From Chitinophaga sp. YR573 (GTDB taxonomy: Bacteria > Bacteroidota > Bacteroidia > Chitinophagales > Chitinophagaceae): a DNA stretch of 64,000 bases. The stretch spans positions 496,001 through 560,000 of the forward strand of contig NZ_FOJF01000002.1 in the NCBI RefSeq assembly GCF_900110995.1, written 5' to 3'. A program made the translations under genes and the position numbers. Under the pieces are notes generated by a model that was not told where the DNA came from, made no database searches, and was given only the letters and a program-made list of their open reading frames with translations. Each line of letters begins with the position of its first letter. Within the stretch, counting starts at the first letter, position 1. Below are positions 6,663 to 15,989 of this stretch, in pieces.

Positions 6663-9437
6663 CTAAATAGCATGTATTGTTATAACACCTTTATTATCAA
6701 GTATAACGCATTGATTCTTTTCGCCAGTAGATAAGATTTCCTTGATGGGATCGGTGGAGTGGATCGTTTTGATCAATATGGGTATATTTTTTATATTATA
6801 TACTTCTGCATAATATTCTGATGCGATGATGAACAGATCTCCGGGAATGTATGCTTTTGCCACACAGAGGATGGGTGCGGCGAAGAAGCTGCCGATGGTT
6901 TTCATGCCTCTTTCTACACTGATCAGGATACTTCCTTTTTTTGTGCGGGCAATTATTTTATTGCCGGGTGTGTCTGTTAAAGAAAAAATATCTGCGTCCA
7001 GTGGTAATTCTTCACAATATCCAAGATAATCCACGCTGTAAATGGATTTATTCATGTGGAAGTAGAGGATATACTTGCAGATCAATTGTTGCATAAAGTG
7101 TAGGTGCTGAGGAATAAGAAAATTACCGTTTAATTTACATTCAGATACATTGATCTCCCTATCAGCAATATGATGGTTGAGGTTCATCCGGCTTTCATCA
7201 GGAGAGACTGTAATGGTTGTTAATCTGGATGCTTCCTCATTGAATGCAAAACAAAGAACATCCTGCTCCAGTTGCTTATTCACGCGGATGTGCAGTTCCT
7301 CATGAAAATGACGATTAGCAGGTAGATCTTTATCCTCAAAAGAAAGTATTTTTTCCAATGTTCTTAATGGCAGTATAATGTCATTACTGGCATTAATATT
7401 ATGAGGGAAAAATGGATATACGTGTTCCATTTCCTCACCTTGCGGAGGGTAGTCCTGATATGGATAGTAATCCCAGCTATAATGTTCCTGGTAGCCTTCT
7501 GTATTGAGGCGGACCAAATGCAGTTTGCTGTGACCCTGTCCGAAAATCAGCATCTGTTTATGATAAGTGGCAGAGCCCATCCATTCTACATGCTTATCCA
7601 GTTGTATCCTTATCTGATTTCCCGTTTTATCTTTTGCTGTCACACTTGCACGACTGTTTTTATACAGGTTGAAATCAGTAACCAGTTGTTCATCCTCAGG
7701 TAAAAAATGCTTTAATAAATGCATCTTTTCGGTGTTACCCATCATGGCATCCTGACTGATAACCTTATACGCCAGCTCTCTCGCAGTTTCTTTCGCCGCA
7801 GGGTTGGTGGTGGCTTTATTTACATCAACCAGCACGCTCAGGAAGCTATTTTGCCTGTTTACGGGTGTATGGTGTTCATATATTTTAAGCAGGCATTCAG
7901 GTAACTGCCCTTCTTCTGTACGCATGATCATCTGGAAGTACATGGTCAGGCAATCTTCCTGTTTGTTCCCGGCAGACCAGCCATCCAGTAATCTGGCACG
8001 GGCTTCTTCGGGGAGATGTAGTTTTTTATCCAGGATGAGTGCCGCTTTCTGATAATCCTGTTGTAGCAGGGCCACGTCTGTGCTTTTCCTGAAATACTGT
8101 GTTGCTTTTTCAGGTTGAGCGAGGAGCAGGAAGAGATCTCCTGTTTTTTCGTATTGTTCCAGTTCTTTGTAGCCCTCAATCGCTTCCAGCAGTAACCCTC
8201 CTTTCTCTAAACACTGGGCTGCTTCGAGTGGTTTATGTAAATGTTCTTTGTACAATATAGCTGCTTCCCTATAGTATTGTCCTTGTTCCAATACTCTTGC
8301 TGCTGCCTGGAAATTTCCCAGCAGATTAGCGTAGATGTAGGCCGCCTTTTTGAAGTCCCCTTTTTCTTCTGCCTGTTGGGCAGCTTTATGATATTTGGAG
8401 GTGAGGGATTCTGCATAATTGTCTACGTTCCATCCATCTGCACGTTCACCACCTCCAAGTCTGTTTACATTAAAATTGGTATCGCGGCTACCTAAACGGC
8501 CACTGGGAGTAGCGCTGCCTCTGCTGGCATATTTTGATGCAAGGGGGATGGCATAGCGGAGCGCTTCATCCATATCCTCATCAAATAATTTCAGGAGACG
8601 TTCCAGTTCCCTGTTCCGGCTCTTTTCAAGGTTGTCTTGGGTAGGGGTGTTACCATTGTCGCCTCTGCTGCCAGCTTTGGAACCTCTGTTGCCGCCATCA
8701 TTTTCACTTTCCATCCAATTCATGAAGCGCTGTATCCAGTTATTGGGCAAAGGCGCTATCGGATTGCGGGGGAATAGAGATAATATTTTCAGGATAAGCC
8801 AGATGGGGAGCATGAACATTTTCGCTATCACATCCAGGAAAGCCATGAATCCGGTGGGTGGTTTTATCACTCCCGGGATTTCTGACAAAGGCTGTATATC
8901 GATACTTTCCTGTAACTGATCCAGTAGTTTATTTTCTTCCGGATTATCTACACTGATCTCATGCAGTTTTGCCATAGCAGGTAAACCGGGATGAGCATGT
9001 TCCCAGCTGGTGTTGCGCTGTTCGGCAAATGAGAGCAGATTGACAGGCTCCTGCTGATCTTCTTTATTGAATCCTACAAAGCCGATACCCGGATGAAACA
9101 CCTGCCATTCCCAGATGAGCAGATCGTTTAGTTCATCATCGCTTAGTACCGGGTGCAGGCTGGCATGAACAGGAATGAATAATTTATTGCCGATGGCGGC
9201 ATAGGGATGTGAGAGTACAGACGCATCAGGTACTTTGTCATTGAATACCACGAACAGACCCGCAGGAGTGATAGACCCGGTATTAGCCGGAATGATAAGG
9301 CATGTTAATTCGTTCAGCGGTATATTCCAGTTGTCAATTTCACGGAACCATTGTGCAGGAGAATTGCCCCGGATGAAAGTCCCGGCGATATCCTGACAGG
9401 ATTGCGGATCGTATGTTAGCTGCAGGACTATATTCAT
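6663..9437 (-). CDS. Large bpX/TPR protein of a MoxR-vWA-beta-propeller ternary system
   Basis: 924 residues, the last gene of the five-gene operon, starting with an ATGA overlap on the vWA gene. Visible regions: an N-terminal globular part (1-190); one hydrophobic helix at about 197-222 (FMAFLDVIAKMFMLPIWLIL); a charged, Gly/Asn-rich linker (243-275); helical TPR-like repeats at about 344-490 ('KAAYIYANLLGNFQAAARVL', 'EAAILYKEHLHKPLEAAQCL', 'EAIEGYKELEQYEKTGDLFL'); and a beta-rich C-terminal half (about 600-924) of short WD/propeller-like strands. This layout fits the large bpX component. The single helix suggests membrane tethering of a cytosolic scaffold. The exact bpX subtype cannot be assigned without a profile search. 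Confidence 0.65.
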   Translation of the reverse strand: MNIVLQLTYDPQSCQDIAGTFIRGNSPAQWFREIDNWNIPLNELTCLIIPANTGSITPAGLFVVFNDKVPDASVLSHPYAAIGNKLFIPVHASLHPVLSDDELNDLLIWEWQVFHPGIGFVGFNKEDQQEPVNLLSFAEQRNTSWEHAHPGLPAMAKLHEISVDNPEENKLLDQLQESIDIQPLSEIPGVIKPPTGFMAFLDVIAKMFMLPIWLILKILSLFPRNPIAPLPNNWIQRFMNWMESENDGGNRGSKAGSRGDNGNTPTQDNLEKSRNRELERLLKLFDEDMDEALRYAIPLASKYASRGSATPSGRLGSRDTNFNVNRLGGGERADGWNVDNYAESLTSKYHKAAQQAEEKGDFKKAAYIYANLLGNFQAAARVLEQGQYYREAAILYKEHLHKPLEAAQCLEKGGLLLEAIEGYKELEQYEKTGDLFLLLAQPEKATQYFRKSTDVALLQQDYQKAALILDKKLHLPEEARARLLDGWSAGNKQEDCLTMYFQMIMRTEEGQLPECLLKIYEHHTPVNRQNSFLSVLVDVNKATTNPAAKETARELAYKVISQDAMMGNTEKMHLLKHFLPEDEQLVTDFNLYKNSRASVTAKDKTGNQIRIQLDKHVEWMGSATYHKQMLIFGQGHSKLHLVRLNTEGYQEHYSWDYYPYQDYPPQGEEMEHVYPFFPHNINASNDIILPLRTLEKILSFEDKDLPANRHFHEELHIRVNKQLEQDVLCFAFNEEASRLTTITVSPDESRMNLNHHIADREINVSECKLNGNFLIPQHLHFMQQLICKYILYFHMNKSIYSVDYLGYCEELPLDADIFSLTDTPGNKIIARTKKGSILISVERGMKTIGSFFAAPILCVAKAYIPGDLFIIASEYYAEVYNIKNIPILIKTIHSTDPIKEILSTGEKNQCVILDNKGVITIHAI

Positions 9438-11227
9438 TTCAATGCCTCTATAAATGATTGGATATATTTTTCGTAAAATTCCTGTACAGGCATTTTCTTC
9501 TCAGGGGATTTCCCTGTAAAGTATTCCGTACCGCATGTTGCACCATCAGAAGCGCAGCAGGCAATTGAACGGTTCAATATCAGTACGATCGTTACTTCTG
9601 GTAAGTTTGGAGCACGCAGGTGTAAAAGTCCACGTGAGTCTAAAAATGCTTCACAACCATTTTCCCAGGTGAATTTTAAAAGTTTATAATTGACATCCGG
9701 GATGTTTATCTGTGTTGGATTTTCGGATATTGCGCTGATTCTTTCTCTAATGTAATTATGAAGCGGCCTTTTTAAGGAGATACCAACGCTGTTATCATTT
9801 ATAACGAGGCTACGACTATCCAGCATCAGGTATTCTCCATCTATATATATTTGCTCGATATTGGTAAGAACGCTGTAACCATTGTTGATGTGCTGTTTTA
9901 TATCTTTTGGATGAAATTCGTAATCCGATGGTAGAGGGCTATCTGTACCTTCTCCCGATTTACTGTATATTCTCCCATGATTAGCATTGACAGTGAAGCG
10001 TGTATTACTAGTATCTATGATGAATTGTTCCTGATGAAATACGATTGTATGTGGGTCCCTTAGCTGGATTTTAGGCAAGCAATCGGTGGTGGTCATTGTC
10101 AGTGTCTTCGTATGTATATTATACAGTCTTAGTATCTGGGGTGAGCTGGGAATGTGATGAAGGATATAGATGAGAGATTTTTCATCCTGTCCGAAGTAAT
10201 ATTTACCAGGGGGAATGAAAGACATTAATTCTATAGCACCTTTAGTCTTTTCAGGCCAGTAAAGCAGGCGTTGGTCCTGTGTGATACCGATTACGCCAAA
10301 TGCGCTGAACATATGTTCCTTATCAGGAAGGATCTTACTGCTGGGGAAGTAAAGTGGTGAAGGCGTCTGCTGGAAAAAAACCGGTAAGTCTTTTCTATCA
10401 TAGGCTTCTTCTTTTCTCGTCTTTATTATCTTCTTTGTTTTTGATAATAATTCCGGTAAGTCCAGTGAGATATTGTGTAGCAACCGGCGGTTACCGGCTT
10501 TATATTTAAACAGTTGTAATTGCCCTGATCTGCTTACAGTGATCAGGAACCCATGAGCTGTTCTCAGGTGGGCGAAAGCAGCCTGGAAAGCGGGTGTGTA
10601 GAACAGTTGCTCATCTGTGATGAGGAAGTATTCCTGCTCACGGCCAAGGGGATGTTCTTTTGCAAAGGCTGTTAAGGCGCCTGCACTGTGCAGGGCGGGC
10701 GATAACTCTGCCAATGCGCCGATGATATCTGGTTTGGTGAGCAGTTCCATTTCGCTGTAGGTATTGCCCTGCAATGCGAACGTACTGACGCTTGCTTTTT
10801 CTTTGTTATTCATGCGACAGGCTAATGCTGTAGCGATGGCGAAAATGCGGGGTGTTCCCCACATTTTGATGCTGGTATCTACGAGGATGAAACGTTGCCG
10901 GACATGATGGGTGGGCAGTTCTTCCCTGCGCAGGTAGAGGGCTTCATTGTTGGCTAGTCTTGCCATTAAGGAAAGGTCGTCATGTGCAAGTTCGCTGAGG
11001 AGCAGTCTGTCGAAGTTGCCCCTGTTGGTGATATCGGATACGCCGCCGAATGACAGATCGCTGTTGCTGCGTGTCTGCATAGGGATTTTCAGCGCAGCGA
11101 TGAGGCGTTGCGTTAATCGGGCCAGCCCTTCAGTCTGAGCGTCTCCGGCCAGTTGTTCCAGCAGGTCTGCCGGTTGTTGTTCCGGTAGTACCAGTGGTAA
11201 TTGTTTAGTATCGAACTTTGACGACAT
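9434..11227 (-). CDS. vWA-domain protein with C-terminal beta-propeller, ternary system
   Basis: 597 residues. 'DITNRGNFDRLLLSELAHDD' (65-84) is the lead-in seen before vWA domains of the CoxE/MoxR-associated kind. The vWA strand 'RFILVDTSIKMWG' follows, with the MIDAS position at D117-T118-S119-I120-K121; the canonical DxSxS has Lys in place of the last Ser. 'FLITDE' near 201-206 supplies the later MIDAS Asp. From about 290 to the end the protein is beta-strand-rich with repeated short blades (IYILHHIP, QILRLYNIHT, YLMLDSRSLVIND), compatible with a bpX propeller. The gene abuts its upstream neighbour without a gap and overlaps its downstream neighbour by 4 bp. MoxR ATPases typically act on or through such vWA partners. 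Confidence 0.7.
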   Translation of the reverse strand: MSSKFDTKQLPLVLPEQQPADLLEQLAGDAQTEGLARLTQRLIAALKIPMQTRSNSDLSFGGVSDITNRGNFDRLLLSELAHDDLSLMARLANNEALYLRREELPTHHVRQRFILVDTSIKMWGTPRIFAIATALACRMNNKEKASVSTFALQGNTYSEMELLTKPDIIGALAELSPALHSAGALTAFAKEHPLGREQEYFLITDEQLFYTPAFQAAFAHLRTAHGFLITVSRSGQLQLFKYKAGNRRLLHNISLDLPELLSKTKKIIKTRKEEAYDRKDLPVFFQQTPSPLYFPSSKILPDKEHMFSAFGVIGITQDQRLLYWPEKTKGAIELMSFIPPGKYYFGQDEKSLIYILHHIPSSPQILRLYNIHTKTLTMTTTDCLPKIQLRDPHTIVFHQEQFIIDTSNTRFTVNANHGRIYSKSGEGTDSPLPSDYEFHPKDIKQHINNGYSVLTNIEQIYIDGEYLMLDSRSLVINDNSVGISLKRPLHNYIRERISAISENPTQINIPDVNYKLLKFTWENGCEAFLDSRGLLHLRAPNLPEVTIVLILNRSIACCASDGATCGTEYFTGKSPEKKMPVQEFYEKYIQSFIEALK

Positions 11228-11935
11228 TTAAATCATACTATTAGTAAGCCTTACCGCGCTTCTGGTGGCAGGTACAAAGCAATCAAACTTTATTTTTTCC
11301 CATTGACCATTTTCATGGAACAGTAGTATACCATCATTCACAGGGTTCAGTGCTTTTGCTACCAGCGATGTTATGGCTGGTGGATCAAAGTCGTAACCTG
11401 CCGGTAACAGGATGTTATTCCTGAGTATATATGTTTTACCTGGTAATGGTATGTTCGGCGTACCTATAATCAATGCTTCACTGTTTTCTGAAACAGCGAA
11501 GTAGAGATGTTGCAGTCTTACAAGCGGCGCTGTGCTGACATATGTTTCCCATGTTTCCAGGGGAGTAAGCAAAGCATCGCTTTCCTGTATGATTACATTC
11601 CTTGCCAGTTTTATCTGTAGAGGTTCTTCCAGTATGCCTGGTAAGGCAGATACAGGCAATGTTACTTTTATGAATGATAACAGCGGTACCCATTCTAATG
11701 CAGGCAATGTATCAGACGGTGTCAGGGCTCCGGGCGCATAGATACGTTCCTGTTCATCCATGAAATAAGTATACCTCGCCGGTAATACACTGATCTTTTT
11801 ATCCGGTTTACCCGTAGGTATTCCTCTCACCCAGATCTCTTCTCCGGAGCGGGCAGCAAGTAGTCCGGGGAAAGTACGAACACTACCTAATGCCGCCGCA
11901 TGAGCGGATGATAGTACTATTACGATTTCCATCAT
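11228..11935 (-). CDS. Small beta-rich component of the ternary system (bpX-type, subtype uncertain)
   Basis: 235 residues between the MoxR and vWA genes. It overlaps the MoxR gene by 4 bp and touches the vWA gene without a gap, so the stoichiometry is probably linked by translational coupling. The sequence starts 'MEIVIVLSSAHAAALGSVR', has no signal peptide, and continues as alternating short strands (IWVRGIP, YFMDEQERIYAPG, LPGKTYILRNNILLPAGYDF). The last has the style of the iron-sulfur-free small bpX modules that assist the propeller protein. By position and size it could correspond to bpX1 or bpX2. No catalytic motif is seen. Confidence 0.5.
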   Translation of the reverse strand: MMEIVIVLSSAHAAALGSVRTFPGLLAARSGEEIWVRGIPTGKPDKKISVLPARYTYFMDEQERIYAPGALTPSDTLPALEWVPLLSFIKVTLPVSALPGILEEPLQIKLARNVIIQESDALLTPLETWETYVSTAPLVRLQHLYFAVSENSEALIIGTPNIPLPGKTYILRNNILLPAGYDFDPPAITSLVAKALNPVNDGILLFHENGQWEKIKFDCFVPATRSAVRLTNSMI

Positions 11936-13080
11936 ACTGTCTGTATTATTTTCTGCCAGAGTTCTTCAATTGGCTGTAACACATAGTTACGCTGTGTTTC
12001 ATTGCTGATCCATTCACTGCGTCCATTCAGATAACGCAGTCTGTCTTTTATCAGTGAGCGTTCTGCACCTGAAGCCGTATCCCATTGCTCTGTCATTTGC
12101 AGCACTTCTTCATAGATAGTATCCGCATCGGGAGCACTATTGATATTGGCACGGGGATGCTGCTGGGGATGGGAATCATCTGTAGCAACAGCCGCATTCA
12201 CAATGCCTGCAATCACTTCCTGCTGTTCCTCTGTATCCCAGATATAACGCAGCACCCAGAGATCAGAACGCAACGCCGTACGACGGTTGCAAAGTAACGC
12301 ACTGGCCGCTATGAGGCGTTGCAGTTTCACTGCACGCCTGTCTGATATCAGTACACCGGCATTACGCAATAACTGCACGAGTTCTATGTAAGCAGGTCTT
12401 ACAATGCTGAGGTCAATACTGGTAGTGAGTGATTGCAAATGTCGTACTTCCTCTTCCGTTATACCGGTATAATCAGTTTCAGTAGTTTGCTCCATATCCC
12501 AACCGGCATGCAGTACTTTTTCCAGTTGTGCAGGATCTACGTTCCCGCAATGTACCCTGATGAGGAAGCGATCAAAAAGGGCCTGTAAGGACTCTTCTTC
12601 CGGCAGATGATTGCTGGCGCCTATAAAGATCAGTGCGGGGAGTTTTTTTGTCTCCTTGCCACGGCGGAAGATCTTTTCATTGAGTGCCATCAGCAGGCTA
12701 TTGAGGATGGCGCTGTTCGCGTTCAGCAATTCATCCAGAAATACCAGTGATGCTTCGGGTAGCATGCCATCTGTATTGGTGACCAGGTCTCCATCGCGCA
12801 GTTTGCGGATATCGAAAGGGCCGAACAGTTCATTAGGTTCTGTAAAGCGGGTAAGCAGGTATTCAAAGGTTTTGCCTTTGATATGACGGGCTAACTCACG
12901 TACCATGGCGCTCTTGGCGGTACCAGGAGGGCCCAGCAGGAAAAGGTTTTCCCTGCCTGCGAGGCAAATGCCCATAAGATCGATAATGTCGTCTTTACCA
13001 ACGAAAGTTTTTTTCAGCTGTTGCAGTACATTATTCAGTTTGTCTATTATGTTGGCGTCGGACAGAATAACAGGTTCCAT
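11932..13080 (-). CDS. MoxR-family AAA+ ATPase
   Basis: 382 residues. The Walker A is GPPGTAKS at 50-57, the Walker B LVFLDE at 112-117, sensor 1 'GASN' at 154-157, and the arginine-finger region 'LFDRFLIRV' at about 168-176. All are typical of MoxR/RavA ATPases, with the 'EPNELFGPFDI' stretch (81-91) that MoxR proteins place before Walker B. A helical lid follows, and the tail (about 300-382) is charged. MoxR ATPases are chaperone-like and remodel a partner, here most likely the vWA protein. It lies 6 bp behind the first gene of the operon and overlaps the next by 4 bp. Confidence 0.9.
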   Translation of the reverse strand: MEPVILSDANIIDKLNNVLQQLKKTFVGKDDIIDLMGICLAGRENLFLLGPPGTAKSAMVRELARHIKGKTFEYLLTRFTEPNELFGPFDIRKLRDGDLVTNTDGMLPEASLVFLDELLNANSAILNSLLMALNEKIFRRGKETKKLPALIFIGASNHLPEEESLQALFDRFLIRVHCGNVDPAQLEKVLHAGWDMEQTTETDYTGITEEEVRHLQSLTTSIDLSIVRPAYIELVQLLRNAGVLISDRRAVKLQRLIAASALLCNRRTALRSDLWVLRYIWDTEEQQEVIAGIVNAAVATDDSHPQQHPRANINSAPDADTIYEEVLQMTEQWDTASGAERSLIKDRLRYLNGRSEWISNETQRNYVLQPIEELWQKIIQTV

Positions 13081-13086
13081 AGTTTA

Positions 13087-13713
13087 TTAATCGTTAAAAG
13101 AGGGTTCAAATTGAGGCCACAAATCAGCGGCATAGGCGCCTAATGCTTCCAGTACCAGTGGATAACAATCAGGCTGCTGACATTTGTGGAGATTTCTGGC
13201 GGTAATGATCCGGTCTATATAAGCCTGCTTCAGGGAAGCATCACTGAATATAACGGAGAGGTCTGTACTTTCAGACATGGAGATAGCTGCTGAAGAGAAA
13301 GGCCATAATTGCGCTGTTTCCTTCATCAGTTTAACCAGCGGATCATTGGGCGATAATCCTTTTGCCAGGTCAAAGAGATCTGGGAGATAACGCAGGGTGA
13401 GGTCTGCGGAATACATCGCAGCGGGCGTCTGTTCTCCGGAATAGGGAAGCAGTTGTTCCTGCATGGTTGTTTCGTCCAGGTTTCTCAGCAGGATGAACTG
13501 TACGGCTGTGTAGAGATAACGGGCTGCCCAGAGGGCTGCGTTTTCATCAAAAGAAGGCGCGGTGGCTGGCATTTCCTGTATATCATCTTCATAGTATTGT
13601 TGCAGATGAACAGTAGACAGGCGCAGGTCTTCTGCCTCAAATGGCAGCAGCTGTGATACTACTTTTACTTTCCCATCGTTGATCAGTCCTGCTATAAAAT
13701 TCGTTAGCTCCAT
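13087..13713 (-). CDS. First gene of the ternary operon, bpX4-like helical protein
   Basis: 208 residues, mostly helical, without signal peptide or membrane segment. The stretch 'ALWAARYLYTAVQFILLRNLDE' (about 60-81, quoted in parts: AARYLYTAVQF, LLRNLDE) resembles the small helical protein that opens many MoxR-vWA-bpX operons, called bpX4 in the literature as I recall it. This is a memory-based assignment. The gene is followed after 6 bp by MoxR. The 206 bp upstream form a divergent promoter region shared with the DUF1080 gene; no TAnnTTTG box was found there on the minus strand. Confidence 0.5.
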   Translation of the reverse strand: MELTNFIAGLINDGKVKVVSQLLPFEAEDLRLSTVHLQQYYEDDIQEMPATAPSFDENAALWAARYLYTAVQFILLRNLDETTMQEQLLPYSGEQTPAAMYSADLTLRYLPDLFDLAKGLSPNDPLVKLMKETAQLWPFSSAAISMSESTDLSVIFSDASLKQAYIDRIITARNLHKCQQPDCYPLVLEALGAYAADLWPQFEPSFND

Positions 13714-13919
13714 GTAAATATCTTTATAGCAGAATATATAGTGTCAGTTGATTGCCCCATGCTTATCAACATCAGTATAAAGTCCCCCGGATTTCATATT
13801 AGCTCTAAGGTAATGAGTATGTGTCTTATATGCAAGTCTGTTATCATATAATAAATATGATGACCGGATTGTTAATTGTTAGATCTATTTTTAACTTAGG
13901 GAATTAAATTAAAGTGATC

Positions 13920-14687
13920 ATGTATAAGAAAACACTTACAACGGCCGCTGCCGTTGTTTTTTCAGCCGCGTTATTTGCTCAGACAAAACCAGAAGAGACA
14001 GAAGTATGGGAACCGGTCCCTGTAGTAGTTACATCGGGTAAAGTCAATACAGATGCACCTTCAGATGCAATCATACTGTTTAACGGGAAAAACCTGGACC
14101 AGTGGGTATCTGTAAAAGATTCTACTAAACCGGCTTCCTGGAAGGTAGCTGGTAATGCATTTACTGTAGATAAAAATGCAGGGAACATACAAACGAAAAG
14201 ATCTTTTACCAATTATCAGCTGCATCTTGAGTGGCAGGTGCCTAAAAATATAACAGGTACTGGTCAGGGTAGGGGTAATAGTGGCTTGTTCCTGGCGTCT
14301 ACCGGTCCTGGTGATGATGGTTATGAACTCCAGATCCTGGATAACTACAACAATAAGACATATGTGAATGGTCAGGCTGGGAGTATTTACAAGCAAACGC
14401 CACCGCTGGTGAATGCTAATAAGAAACCAGGAGAATGGCAGACTTACGATGTGATCTGGACGGCGCCTCATTTCAATGCAGATGGTTCTTTGTTGTCTCC
14501 TGCCAGGGTAACCATGTTCTTTAACGGGATACTTGTGCAGAATAACACGGAGCTGCGTGGTCCTACCAAATACATCGGCAAGGCTACTTATGAGAAAGCA
14601 CATGGCGCTTGTCCTATTAAATTGCAGGCACATGGAGATAAGAGCGAGCCGCTTAGTTTCCGGAATATCTGGATCAGAGAATTATAA
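13920..14687 (+). CDS. DUF1080 / 3-keto-disaccharide hydrolase-like secreted protein
   Basis: 255 residues from the ATG at 13920. An in-frame GTG two codons earlier is less likely. A signal peptide (MYKKTLTTAAAVVFSAALFA) is followed by the DUF1080 concanavalin-like jelly roll: 'AIILFNGKNLDQWVS', 'NIQTKRSFTNYQLHLEWQVP', 'RGNSGLFL', 'GYELQILDNYNNKTYVNG', 'GSIYKQTPP' and a final 'PLSFRNIWIREL'. Some members hydrolyse 3-keto sugars made by Gfo/Idh/MocA-type oxidoreductases; others only bind sugars. It is periplasmic and stands alone. The nested palindrome, copy 2, follows 41 bp after the stop. Confidence 0.88.
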   Translation: MYKKTLTTAAAVVFSAALFAQTKPEETEVWEPVPVVVTSGKVNTDAPSDAIILFNGKNLDQWVSVKDSTKPASWKVAGNAFTVDKNAGNIQTKRSFTNYQLHLEWQVPKNITGTGQGRGNSGLFLASTGPGDDGYELQILDNYNNKTYVNGQAGSIYKQTPPLVNANKKPGEWQTYDVIWTAPHFNADGSLLSPARVTMFFNGILVQNNTELRGPTKYIGKATYEKAHGACPIKLQAHGDKSEPLSFRNIWIREL

Positions 14688-14728
14688 TCAAACTTATTCA
14701 GCAAACGCAATAAACAACCAAACACAAT

Positions 14729-14885
14729 AGGCTCCGTTAGGAGCCCCGTGTTTGTAGAAAAAAATAATCTTCTCTTTATTGACTCCGTAGGAGTCCCCTT
14801 CTATTCGCAACTTAGGGGACTCCTACGGAGTCTGTGTTTTGTTGTTTAATATGTTTCTATAAACACGGGGCTCCTAACGGAGCCT
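14729..14885 (+). repeat. Nested palindromic element, copy 2
   Basis: Outer arms are at 14729-14757 and 14857-14885 (one mismatch, CTAT for CTAC) and inner arms at 14781-14799 and 14814-14832 (19 bp, perfect). The inner hairpin loop is one base shorter than in copies 1 and 3, and the same base is missing in both inner arms (GTA and TAC), so the arms changed together. It fills most of the 288-bp gap between the DUF1080 gene and the sensor kinase gene; the rest of that gap shows nothing clear. Confidence 0.9.
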
Positions 14886-14975
14886 TTTCCTGTTTTAAAT
14901 ATTTGACCACCGATTTTTACCGCTTCATCCGTATTTTTTCTACATTTAAGTGCAGAACGCTGGTACTTTGTACTT

Positions 14976-15989
14976 ATGAATGCTACGATGGGGAGAATGT
15001 TTTACATATATAGCTCACTTTTTATCTCGTTTGCGCTCAACTTACCTAAATTGCTGGCACTCAGGAATGAAGGGGTGGTGGCGCATTACTGGCGTTTTGA
15101 TCCCTATGAGCTTATCTTCCAGACTGTCATCAATTTCATCTTCTGTCTTTGCATTTTTTATATCAACAGGAAATATTTCCGTACACCTGTAAACCGCTGG
15201 CGTTTAAAGGAAGAAGGACTGGCATTACTGATCAATTTTGTTTTACTGCTCCTGTTCACGATGATTACCGTGAAAGTGCAGAAAAGGTTGTTCAGCCCGG
15301 GTTTATTACCAGGAAAGGGAGTAGGGATGAAATTCCTGATCAGTATGTTGCTGATAGCCATAGAGCTGAAGATAGTGGATATCCTGCGGCATGCCCGTTC
15401 TAAAGAGATGGAGAATGCACAGCTGAGGAATGCACATCTGAAAGCAGAGCTGGGGTTATTAAAAGGACAGTTACAACCGCACTTCTTTTTCAATGCATTG
15501 AGCAGTTTGTCTGGAGTGGTAAGAGAAGATCCTTCCCAGGCGCAATATTATATCAATCAGTTATCAAAAGTATATCGTTATTCCCTGCAAAAGAATGATA
15601 ATAACCTGGTGAACCTGAAAGATGAACTGAATGCCGTACAATCCTATGTAGCGTTGTTAAAAATGCGTCATGAAAAGGGATTTGAACTGAAAGTAGATAT
15701 AGGAGAAGCGGATATGCAGTACCTGTTACCGCATATGTCCCTGCAACCATTGATAGAGAATGCATCCAAACATAATATAGTGACGGTTTCCCGCCCTTTA
15801 CGGATCCATATATTTATAGAAGATCAGCAGCTGATAGTAGAGAATAATATACAGCCGGTATCTTTTCCGGAAGCAGGGACGGGGATAGGATTACCTAATC
15901 TGAATGAACGTTATAAGATCTTAATGCAGCTGGAGATCAGTATTATGAAGAAGGATGGAAAATTTATTGTCAAACTGCCGTTAAAATGA
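14976..15989 (+). CDS. LytS-type sensor histidine kinase
   Basis: 337 residues. About four transmembrane helices (residues 8-28, 44-63, 81-99, 118-136) are followed by a short coiled coil (AQLRNAHLKAELGLLKGQ) and the His_kinase domain (PF06580) with the phospho-acceptor H169 in 'LQPHFFFNAL'. The ATP-binding part has 'SLQPLIENASKHN' (N box) and 'GTGIGLPNLNERY' (G box). No extracellular sensor domain is visible, so the signal is probably sensed in the membrane. The stop overlaps the start of the response regulator by 4 bp (ATGA), indicating a coupled two-component pair. Targets are unknown; the adjacent lipoprotein gene at 16884 is a candidate only by position. Confidence 0.9.
   Translation: MNATMGRMFYIYSSLFISFALNLPKLLALRNEGVVAHYWRFDPYELIFQTVINFIFCLCIFYINRKYFRTPVNRWRLKEEGLALLINFVLLLLFTMITVKVQKRLFSPGLLPGKGVGMKFLISMLLIAIELKIVDILRHARSKEMENAQLRNAHLKAELGLLKGQLQPHFFFNALSSLSGVVREDPSQAQYYINQLSKVYRYSLQKNDNNLVNLKDELNAVQSYVALLKMRHEKGFELKVDIGEADMQYLLPHMSLQPLIENASKHNIVTVSRPLRIHIFIEDQQLIVENNIQPVSFPEAGTGIGLPNLNERYKILMQLEISIMKKDGKFIVKLPLK

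Noticed and set aside
11228..11935. Signal peptide in the small ternary-system protein
   Set aside because: The N-terminus is hydrophobic but without basic start or cleavage site, and the operon partners are cytosolic.
14061..14633. 190-codon antisense frame in the DUF1080 gene
   Set aside because: A shadow frame opposite a gene with a signal peptide and recognisable domain. No independent signals.
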